Below are positions 1 through 4,838 of a stretch of 7,817 nt of DNA, one piece after another. The position numbers were made by a program, and so were the translations under genes. The stretch covers positions 1-7,817 of the forward strand of contig CALVKC010000052.1 of NCBI GenBank assembly GCA_944332505.1, in the 5' to 3' direction. The notes under the pieces are model-generated. The model saw only the letters and a program-made list of their open reading frames with translations. It was not told where the DNA came from and did not search any database. The stretch is from an uncultured Bacilli bacterium (GTDB lineage Bacteria; Bacillota_I; Bacilli_A; RF39; UBA660). Each line of letters begins with the position of its first letter. Position 1 is the first letter of the stretch.

Positions 1-335
1 TCAATATGCTTTTTGGCATCTTCTAATTTAGTAAATTTACCAGTACATTCAAGTACTAAATCTACTCCTAATTCACCCCATGGTAAATTTGCTGGATCCA
101 TTTCTGCAAAAACTTTAATTCTTTTTTGATGTGCTACTACTATTTCATCTCCTTCAAATGTTATTTCATCTTCATGAAATGTACGATGAACTGTGTCATA
201 TTTAACTAAATATGCTAAATCTTCTGCACTTGTTAAATCATTAATTGCTACAATATCAAAATCTGTTTGTGTAACTATTTGCCTAAATGCTAGTCTTCCT
301 ATTCTACCAAAACCATTAATTGCTACCTTAATCAT
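1..335 (-). CDS. gap: Glyceraldehyde-3-phosphate dehydrogenase, N-terminal part (3' end outside window)
   Basis: Phosphorylating GAPDH of glycolysis, a cytoplasmic tetramer that oxidises glyceraldehyde-3-phosphate with NAD and phosphate. About 111 codons are visible, covering most of the NAD-binding domain. The protein opens MIKVAINGFGRIGR, the classic Rossmann signature (glycines at 8, 10 and 13). An Asn-Asp pair at 32-33 (AINDLT) is the usual mark of NAD-preferring glycolytic enzymes. LAYLVKYDTVH, WGELGVDLVLECTGKFT and a following Lys-rich helix match bacterial GapA in order. The catalytic SCTTN motif lies beyond the window edge and cannot be checked. The ATG (335-333) sits 5 nt after a perfect AGGAGG (346-341), which itself lies in the last codons of the upstream kinase gene. 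The two genes overlap by 8 bp, so translation is probably coupled and gap is co-transcribed with the kinase. Family assignment is near certain; intactness is unknown. Confidence 0.96.
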   Translation of the reverse strand, partial: MIKVAINGFGRIGRLAFRQIVTQTDFDIVAINDLTSAEDLAYLVKYDTVHRTFHEDEITFEGDEIVVAHQKRIKVFAEMDPANLPWGELGVDLVLECTGKFTKLEDAKKHI

Positions 336-1971
336 AATTTCCTCCTATAAATTCTCTTAATATTGAATCATCTGTTACATATTCCCCAGGTATCGGGAAA
401 AATATCTTTAAAAAATCTATTAATCTCCTTGCTTCCTCATAATATATAGAGTCTACTCCAACTGATAATAATAACGGCTCGACATATACTTTTAATACAC
501 CAACTTCATAAGCAAGCGCTGTATTTATTATAACATTTGCTTGGTGAATATATGGAAATATATACTTTTCTTCCCCCCTTCTTACTCTTTGCCAATTATC
601 AATTGTGTTAAGAACATCGTATCCTCTAGTTCGATTATCTCTAACTATTCTTCTTAATAATCGCAAATCTAGTGTCGATACATAATTGTGTTCATCTATA
701 TTTAAAGGAATAAAAGGACTTAAATAAATTCGATATTTGCTTCTTTTATCAACATCTTTTGTTAATTCATCATTTAAAGCATGTAAACCTTCTATTAAAA
801 AGATACTATTTTCTTTTAACTTTATTTTATTTTCACTATATTCTCTTTTTCCTGTTAAAAAATTATATATTGGTAAAGTTATCTCTTCACCATTTAATAA
901 CTTGTTTAAATCTTCATTAAATAATTTAACATCTATAGCTTCTAAACATTCATAATCATTGTTTCCATCTTCATCTTTAGGATTTACATCTCTATTTACA
1001 AAATAATCATCTAAACTAATTTTTATTGCATCATATCCTAATGCTTCTAAGTATGATGCTATTCTTTTGGTAGTTGTCGTTTTACCACTAGATGATGGAC
1101 CAGCAATTAAAATAAATTTTATATCTTTGTTACTAATTATTTCATCAACTACTTTAGCTATATCTAAACTAAACATTAATTCATTGGACTTTATAAAATC
1201 TTTTATTTTGCCACTTGCTATTGTTTTATTTAAATCACTAATGTATGGCATGTGTAAATTATCTAACCAACTTTGACCTTTAAAAAATGCTTCAATTATA
1301 TTGTCATAATGAACATATTCTGGAACTACTCCATTACTTTTAATGCTAGGAAACATAAATACTATACGATTGTTACCTAAATATATAAGTTCATATTTAT
1401 CAATACTACCCGTATTATATGGCATTATCGAGTAAAAATAATTAAATTTGTTGTGTAAACGATAAAATGTAACAAATTTATCACTTACACTTTGAATATT
1501 ATAAGCCTTTTCTAGTTCATTAAACCTTAAATAATATTTTATTGCTTCTTTTGGATCAACATTAAATTTATCTATTTTATCATTAGCATCAACTATTTGA
1601 GCCATTTTATCCTTTATCTTTGATAAATCTTCCTGATTTAATATTTTATCTCCTTGTACTACTGCCAGCATTCCTCTTGGTACACTATGTTCATAACACA
1701 CTTCTAAATCTGGAAATGTTTCAGTTAAAGCTATTTCAAATAAAAATTTAAGCCCAGCTTTATATATTTTGTTTCCAATAATGTCATTTGTATTTATAAA
1801 TTCTACTGTCTCATCTTGATATGCTTTAGTAGTTAGTGGAAATACTTCGTTTCCTATCTTATAACCCATTATATTAGGCATATCATAATCTTTGCTAATA
1901 TCATAATAAAGTGTCCCTTTATCATATTCATGCACTGATTTATCTTGAAAAGTAATTTTTACTTTTTCCAT
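328..1971 (-). CDS. TGS-domain P-loop nucleoside kinase (uridine kinase-like)
   Basis: A 547-aa cytoplasmic kinase of the uridine kinase/phosphoribulokinase superfamily with a ThrRS-like N-terminal extension, a common Bacillota architecture of about this length. Residues 1-62 resemble a TGS domain. Residues 70-200 resemble the threonyl/alanyl-tRNA synthetase editing-associated domain (HSVPRGMLAVV, 95-105). The kinase domain begins near 284: Walker A GPSSSGKTT (291-299), the substrate-side SLDDYF motif (319-324), the hydrophobic strand FLIEGLHAL (391-399) as Walker B region, and an Arg-rich lid-like segment LRRIVRDNRTRG (439-450). Expected activity is phosphorylation of a nucleoside such as uridine, but the substrate is not proven by sequence and such proteins are often named only 'nucleoside kinase'. 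The ATG at 1971 follows AGAGGG at good spacing. It is the first gene of an operon with gap and is read from a TGTTATAAT promoter at about 1993-2021. Confidence 0.9.
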   Translation of the reverse strand: MEKVKITFQDKSVHEYDKGTLYYDISKDYDMPNIMGYKIGNEVFPLTTKAYQDETVEFINTNDIIGNKIYKAGLKFLFEIALTETFPDLEVCYEHSVPRGMLAVVQGDKILNQEDLSKIKDKMAQIVDANDKIDKFNVDPKEAIKYYLRFNELEKAYNIQSVSDKFVTFYRLHNKFNYFYSIMPYNTGSIDKYELIYLGNNRIVFMFPSIKSNGVVPEYVHYDNIIEAFFKGQSWLDNLHMPYISDLNKTIASGKIKDFIKSNELMFSLDIAKVVDEIISNKDIKFILIAGPSSSGKTTTTKRIASYLEALGYDAIKISLDDYFVNRDVNPKDEDGNNDYECLEAIDVKLFNEDLNKLLNGEEITLPIYNFLTGKREYSENKIKLKENSIFLIEGLHALNDELTKDVDKRSKYRIYLSPFIPLNIDEHNYVSTLDLRLLRRIVRDNRTRGYDVLNTIDNWQRVRRGEEKYIFPYIHQANVIINTALAYEVGVLKVYVEPLLLSVGVDSIYYEEARRLIDFLKIFFPIPGEYVTDDSILREFIGGNYD

Positions 1972-1992
1972 ACAATCCCTCTATTCTTTAAA

Positions 1993-2021
1993 ATTATAAC
2001 ATAAATATTTAATTTTTTGAA
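1993..2021 (-). promoter_or_regulatory. Probable vegetative promoter of the kinase-gap operon
   Basis: Read on the minus strand: TTCAAA (2021-2016, four of six matches to the -35 consensus), a 17-nt spacer, then a perfect TATAAT (1998-1993) preceded by TGT, making an extended -10. The start of transcription would be near 1986, about 15 nt before the ATG and just ahead of the AGAGGG ribosome site. The -35 shares bases with the proposed clpP -35 on the other strand. Confidence 0.65.
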
Positions 2022-2044
2022 TAAAAACTATATTATTTTACTAT
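2017..2044 (+). promoter_or_regulatory. Possible clpP promoter, overlapping the divergent kinase promoter
   Basis: TTGAAT (2017-2022) is followed after 16 nt by TACTAT (2039-2044), four matches to six in each box. This would start transcription near 2051, immediately ahead of the AGGTGATC ribosome site. The fit is modest, and in DNA this AT-rich other boxes such as TATATT at 2029 compete. I saw neither a tandem GGTCAAA heptad (CtsR) nor a CIRCE inverted repeat, the usual controls of clpP in Bacilli. Confidence 0.35.
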
Positions 2045-2053
2045 TATTATTCT

Positions 2054-2061
2054 AGGTGATC
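2054..2061 (+). promoter_or_regulatory. Ribosome binding site that fixes the clpP start
   Basis: AGGTGATC is complementary to the anti-Shine-Dalgarno end of 16S rRNA and ends three bases before TTG 2065. It overlaps the in-frame GTG at 2056, so that GTG cannot use it as an upstream ribosome site, and nothing similar precedes the GTG. Confidence 0.8.
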
Positions 2062-2064
2062 TAT

Positions 2065-2643
2065 TTGAATATTATTCCAACAGTAATTGAAAAAACTAGT
2101 AATAAAGAATATGCTTATGATTTATATTCTAGACTACTTAAAGATAGAATAGTATTTTTAACTGGAGAAATTGATGATAATTTAGCTAATATTGTTATTA
2201 GTGAACTCTTATATTTAGATAATATAAATAACGAAGATATTTATTTATATATTAATAGTCCAGGAGGCTCTATTACTGCTGGTTTAAGTATTTATGATAC
2301 AATGAATTTTATTAATAGTAATGTTTGTACCATAGGTATTGGTATGTGTGCTTCAATGGCGGCTTTCTTACTTTCTAGTGGGAATGTTAGATATGCCCTT
2401 CCTAATACAGAAATTATGATACATCAACCTTTAGGTGGTGCTCAAGGACAAGCAACAGATATAAAAATTGCTGCTGAGAGAATTATTAAATTAAAAGAAA
2501 AATTAAATAAAATATTGGCTAAAAATACAAATCAAACAATTAAAAAAATTTATGAAGATACAGAAAGAGATAATTTTTTATCTGCTGAAGAAGCTCTTGA
2601 TTATGGATTAATTGATAAAATAATAAAAAAGAATGCTTTTTAA
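2065..2643 (+). CDS. clpP: ATP-dependent Clp protease proteolytic subunit ClpP
   Basis: Serine peptidase that forms a double-heptamer chamber and degrades proteins fed by ClpX or ClpC-type ATPases. I place the start at TTG 2065, not the in-frame GTG at 2056. The GTG falls inside AGGTGATC (2054-2061), a strong Shine-Dalgarno match correctly placed for the TTG. Starting there gives a 192-aa protein beginning [12 protein letters not shown], which matches the N-terminus of Bacillus ClpP. Numbered from that start, the triad is Ser97 (CASM), His120 (MIHQPLGG) and Asp169 ([12 protein letters not shown]). [16 protein letters not shown] and [11 protein letters not shown] (substrate/oxyanion strand) are present. 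The segment from the catalytic Ser to the catalytic His is two residues shorter than in E. coli ClpP. Flanked by the divergent kinase and the convergent divIC; no clpX or trigger factor gene is adjacent. Confidence 0.96.
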   Translation: MNIIPTVIEKTSNKEYAYDLYSRLLKDRIVFLTGEIDDNLANIVISELLYLDNINNEDIYLYINSPGGSITAGLSIYDTMNFINSNVCTIGIGMCASMAAFLLSSGNVRYALPNTEIMIHQPLGGAQGQATDIKIAAERIIKLKEKLNKILAKNTNQTIKKIYEDTERDNFLSAEEALDYGLIDKIIKKNAF

Positions 2644-2652
2644 TACATTCTT
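2624..2652 (-). terminator. Probable intrinsic terminator of divIC, inside the 3' end of clpP
   Basis: AAGAATG (2629-2635) and CATTCTT (2646-2652) form a perfect 7-bp stem around a 10-nt loop that contains both the divIC and clpP stop codons. On the minus strand the stem runs into a T-tract (TTTTTTATT), as expected for terminating divIC. On the plus strand the following bases (ATAATTATTTCT) are a poorer T-tract, so clpP termination here is uncertain. Confidence 0.5.
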
Positions 2653-2924
2653 ATAATTATTTCTCCATCTTCACTATACATAAACTTTTCTTTGGCATAT
2701 CTTAATACATATTCATTATCCTGTAATTTAGTAACATCACTTTTAAGTTTTTCTTCTTCGTTTAGTAATGTGTTATATTCTTCATTTAATGCTTTTATTT
2801 GACTATTGTTATCAAGTATTTCTTGCCAATCATTAAAAACTGAACTTACTAGAGTTATCAGTAAACCAACTATACAAAAAGTTATTAAAACTAATCGTTT
2901 TTTCTCTTTTTTAGTTTTTTTCAT
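2640..2924 (-). CDS. divIC: Septum formation initiator, DivIC/FtsB family
   Basis: A 94-aa bitopic membrane protein of the divisome, expected to work with FtsL and DivIB/FtsQ at the septum and to regulate peptidoglycan synthesis there. Layout is typical: a very basic cytoplasmic N-terminus (1-10, seven Lys/Arg), one membrane helix (about 11-30), a short coiled coil (about 34-68, rich in Leu, Glu and Lys), then the family motif around [19 protein letters not shown] (71-89). The ATG at 2924 is preceded by AAAGGGT at suitable distance. It lies downstream of yabP and yabQ in the same orientation, as in Bacillus subtilis, which favours the DivIC name over a generic FtsB. A hairpin with T-tract and its own TATAAT separate it from yabQ, so it may be transcribed separately in growing cells. 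Its stop codon overlaps that of convergent clpP in TTAA (2640-2643). Confidence 0.88.
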   Translation of the reverse strand: MKKTKKEKKRLVLITFCIVGLLITLVSSVFNDWQEILDNNSQIKALNEEYNTLLNEEEKLKSDVTKLQDNEYVLRYAKEKFMYSEDGEIIIRMY

Positions 2925-2946
2925 CTTGACACCCTTTTCTTAAATT

Positions 2947-2952
2947 ATTATA
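2947..2952 (-). promoter_or_regulatory. Possible -10 box for divIC
   Basis: A perfect TATAAT on the minus strand, directly after the T-tract of the yabQ terminator and about 22 nt before the divIC ATG. No good -35 is present at 17 nt; TTGTTA (2973-2968) is only 15 nt away. It would let divIC be expressed in growing cells independently of the sporulation pair, but TATAAT is common by chance in DNA of this composition. Confidence 0.4.
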
Positions 2953-2954
2953 TC

Positions 2955-2991
2955 AAAAAAAGTAAAATAACAATAAATATTTTACTTTTTT
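2955..2991 (-). terminator. AT-rich hairpin terminator after yabQ, enclosing its stop codon
   Basis: A perfect 13-bp inverted repeat, AAAAAAGTAAAAT (2956-2968) and ATTTTACTTTTTT (2979-2991), with a 10-nt loop. On the minus strand the second arm ends in seven Ts. The stem has only one G-C pair, so its strength is doubtful. The yabQ stop codon (2984-2982) lies within the first arm of the transcript hairpin. Confidence 0.6.
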
Positions 2992-3290
2992 AATATCTTT
3001 TTTACATATATTTTACATATATTTTTTAATTTGTAATAATATATGTTTGTTAAACTAAATCCTATTATTACTGTAATTAGAAAGTAAATATGAAAATAAC
3101 CATGATTTATTTTATATATTATATAAATATATAAAATTACTATATCTATTATAAATATCGTTGTTATTATTAATGTAATTAATTTGTTTTTATTATCTAA
3201 TATATATTTATTAAATCTGCTTAATAAATAAAAGAATATACCATATATAAATGATATTAAAAATGATATTATTTGAATATAACTGGTCAT
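2982..3290 (-). CDS. yabQ: Spore cortex biosynthesis protein YabQ-like membrane protein
   Basis: A 102-aa, extremely hydrophobic, Ile-rich protein with three likely membrane helices (about 5-23, 37-58 and 66-86) and a basic tail (KKILKK). The segment NHGYFHIYFLITVIIGFSL (62-80) lines up with the conserved NEGEFRIYIFLAVLLGF region that I recall from Bacillus subtilis YabQ, and the gene sits between yabP and divIC as in that species. YabQ is needed for spore cortex formation in Bacillus and locates to the outer forespore membrane together with YabP. The protein is much shorter than the Bacillus one (about 200 aa). The ATG overlaps the yabP stop as ATGA (3290-3287) with no convincing Shine-Dalgarno, so translation is probably coupled to yabP. 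Low complexity and high AT make similarity weak on its own; position adds most of the certainty. Confidence 0.75.
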   Translation of the reverse strand: MTSYIQIISFLISFIYGIFFYLLSRFNKYILDNKNKLITLIITTIFIIDIVILYIYIIYKINHGYFHIYFLITVIIGFSLTNIYYYKLKNICKIYVKKILKK

Positions 3291-3565
3291 TTAAATAACT
3301 TTGTTATTACACTTTCTTCTTTTTTATTTGTTTTACCATCTATATATGTAAAAGAATTTATTTTACCCTTTATTTTTACATTACCATCATTGGTATCTAA
3401 TTTTAATAGTTCTAATCCTTCACCTAGTAATCGAAGATTTCCTACAGTTGTTTCCATTAAAAATTCTTCATCATCAAAACTTACTATTTTATTTACTCCC
3501 GTAAGACTTATACTTGCTCGGTCTAACATTTTTACTTCTTGAGTTCCATAACTTATGCCTTCCAT
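3287..3565 (-). CDS. yabP: Sporulation protein YabP
   Basis: A 92-aa soluble protein of the YabP/YqfC family. The family is beta-rich, and Bacillus YabP helps assemble the spore cortex from the mother-cell side under sigma-E. Characteristic pieces are present in order: LTGVNKIVSFDDEEFLMETTVG (21-42), LRLLGEGLELLKLD (44-57), and VKIKGKINSFTYIDGK (63-78), ending in KLFK like the Bacillus protein. Length is normal for the family. The ATG at 3565 follows GTGGTGAT at suitable spacing. It ends in TGA, which shows TGA is a stop in this organism, and that stop overlaps the yabQ start. A CATATAAT box lies at 3587-3580, but transcription from it would begin within the ribosome site, so the promoter is unresolved. 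Confidence 0.87.
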   Translation of the reverse strand: MEGISYGTQEVKMLDRASISLTGVNKIVSFDDEEFLMETTVGNLRLLGEGLELLKLDTNDGNVKIKGKINSFTYIDGKTNKKEESVITKLFK

Positions 3566-3587
3566 ATTATCACCACTAAATTATATG

Positions 3588-3629
3588 AAAAAAAAATAAA
3601 GTTTTTCCTATTTCAAAAAACTTTATTTT
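3588..3629 (-). terminator. Intrinsic terminator of the 141-aa orphan gene, enclosing its stop codon
   Basis: A perfect 14-bp inverted repeat, AAAATAAAGTTTTT (3593-3606) and AAAAACTTTATTTT (3616-3629), with a 9-nt loop. On the minus strand it is followed by an uninterrupted T-tract (nine Ts including the end of the stem). The stop codon of the orphan gene (3625-3623) lies in the first arm. Confidence 0.75.
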
Positions 3630-4048
3630 GAAGAGATTCTTGTTCTTGAATAAGATAAATCTTTATTTTCTACTTCAGCCAATTCTTCTTCAGATATTTG
3701 TTGAGTAATTAGGGCAGTTTTTAATGTTTCTTCTACTGGTGTTGTTTCTTCATAATCTATTACTATGTCTGTTTCTTCTAAAAATTCATATTTTCCTGTT
3801 TGAGGAAAATAAATTATTCCACTTGCTCTTAATGCATTATATTTTGCCATAAATATATCAGAACTATGGATTCCTAAACAACTCTTTATTGAATTATTTA
3901 ATAATATATCATTTATATCAAGTTTTAATCCGACATAATATTCTTGTCTTTTTACTTCTTCACCATTAATTGTTGTTTGTTTTGCCCCAATTAATTGTTG
4001 TTTTTTAGATCTATCTACATCATAAATAAAATCTATTTTACTAACCAC
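3623..4048 (-). CDS. Uncharacterised 141-aa protein with acidic C-terminal region
   Basis: I do not recognise this protein. It begins at GTG (4048-4046) preceded by AAAGGAG and AGAGGA at good spacing, so it is very likely a real gene. No signal peptide or membrane helix is visible. Residues 1-97 look like a small folded domain with alternating strands (KIDFIYDV, EYYVGLKLDIND, ASGIIYFPQTGKYEFLEETDIVIDY). Residues 91-130 are rich in Glu and Asp, followed by a basic Ser/Arg tail (SYSRTRISSK) suited to binding partners or being disordered. Only one Cys (57) is present. The gene has a near-consensus promoter and a strong terminator, so it appears to be an independently transcribed, probably well-expressed unit, not part of the yab cluster downstream or the methyltransferase operon upstream. 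Function unknown. Confidence 0.8.
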   Translation of the reverse strand: MVSKIDFIYDVDRSKKQQLIGAKQTTINGEEVKRQEYYVGLKLDINDILLNNSIKSCLGIHSSDIFMAKYNALRASGIIYFPQTGKYEFLEETDIVIDYEETTPVEETLKTALITQQISEEELAEVENKDLSYSRTRISSK

Positions 4049-4081
4049 GATATCCTCTCCTTTTTTTGGGTTGTGAATAAA

Positions 4082-4111
4082 ATTTTAGCACATATATTTA
4101 TTATATGTCAA
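4082..4111 (-). promoter_or_regulatory. Near-consensus sigma-A promoter of the 141-aa orphan gene
   Basis: On the minus strand: perfect TTGACA (4111-4106), an 18-nt spacer, and TAAAAT (4087-4082) preceded by TGC, an extended -10. Transcription would start near 4075, giving a leader of about 27 nt with the ribosome site. It is the best promoter in the window. A short GAACCGTTC palindrome (4125-4133) lies just upstream of the -35. Confidence 0.75.
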
Positions 4112-4143
4112 GTAATTAGGAAAAGAACCGTTCGACAAAAAAT

Positions 4144-4824
4144 TTATTTATATATTATTAATTGAATGTTTTTACTAAATCCTGTTGCTTCTTTAAATGT
4201 AAAATTTTCATATAATTTATATGACATTTTGTTGCGTTTTAATATTTCTTTTAATGTTTCTATTTTATATATTAAAAATTCATGAGTATCGTAATATGAT
4301 TTTCCATTTATTATGTATTCTATATTGGTTTTTTCTCTAAATGTTTCTTCATTAAATATCCATTTCATAATCCTTTTGTTGTTTTCATAAATTGTTTCTT
4401 TTTTACCACTTTTTCTTCCATTGTGTAAATCAATAATCATAATACCATCTTTTTTTAAATGATTATAACAATTAAGTAATCCTTTTTCAAATTCTTCATA
4501 ACTCTTTAAATGATTAAATACTGCGAAGAGAGAAAGTATTACATCATATTTTTGATTAATTTTAAAATCTAATAAATTTTTAGTATATAATTTACCTTGT
4601 ACTCTTGTTTTAGCTATTTTAAGCATTTCTTCATTTAAATCTATTCCATTTACTAAATAGCCTTTTTCTTCAAGTAAATGCATGTGGATTCCAGTGCCAC
4701 AACCTACATCTAATACTTTTTTTCTATCACCAATTATTTTCGTTATAAAATCTATTTCTTCATCATATTTTTTTGTTTGATAAAATAAATCATAATATTT
4801 TGCCATATTTTGATATTCATACAT
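4144..4824 (-). CDS. Class I SAM-dependent methyltransferase
   Basis: A 226-aa cytoplasmic methyltransferase with a Rossmann-like SAM fold. Motif I is VLDVGCGTG (37-45), the ribose-binding acidic residue is Asp62 (GIDLNEEML), a motif-II-like strand is YDVILSLFAVFNHL (93-106), and LKKDGIMIIDLHNG (123-136) follows. The opening YDLFYQTKKYDEE and the FNHLKSYEEFEKGL segment resemble small-molecule methyltransferases such as the amino-sugar N,N-dimethyltransferases DesVI and TylM1, but no aminosugar genes are nearby, so the substrate is unknown. Length is normal. The ATG at 4824 lies 14 bp after the CoA-transferase stop, with a weak GAGAG ribosome site spanning the gap, so it should be the second gene of that operon. 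No clear terminator follows it. Confidence 0.88.
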   Translation of the reverse strand: MYEYQNMAKYYDLFYQTKKYDEEIDFITKIIGDRKKVLDVGCGTGIHMHLLEEKGYLVNGIDLNEEMLKIAKTRVQGKLYTKNLLDFKINQKYDVILSLFAVFNHLKSYEEFEKGLLNCYNHLKKDGIMIIDLHNGRKSGKKETIYENNKRIMKWIFNEETFREKTNIEYIINGKSYYDTHEFLIYKIETLKEILKRNKMSYKLYENFTFKEATGFSKNIQLIIYK

Positions 4825-4838
4825 GTTATCATCTCTCT

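Noticed and set aside
737..1276. Plus-strand reading frames at 737-955 and 1067-1276
   Set aside because: They lie wholly inside the well-supported kinase gene on the other strand, have low-complexity translations and no family signal.
1972..2064. CtsR heptad repeat or CIRCE element controlling clpP
   Set aside because: No tandem GGTCAAA and no TTAGCACTC-type inverted repeat is present in the spacer.
2985..3260. TA-rich repeat array or replication-origin-like unwinding element
   Set aside because: The ATATA-rich stretch is explained by Ile/Tyr codons of the YabQ membrane helices; no DnaA boxes or regular repeat unit was seen.
3273..3542. Plus-strand 89-aa frame opposite yabP
   Set aside because: Antisense shadow of yabP with Ser/Phe/Pro-rich translation and no recognisable motif.
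4125..4134. LexA (SOS) operator
   Set aside because: GAAC and GTTC half-sites are separated by 1 base, while the Bacillus site needs 4, so the site does not fit.
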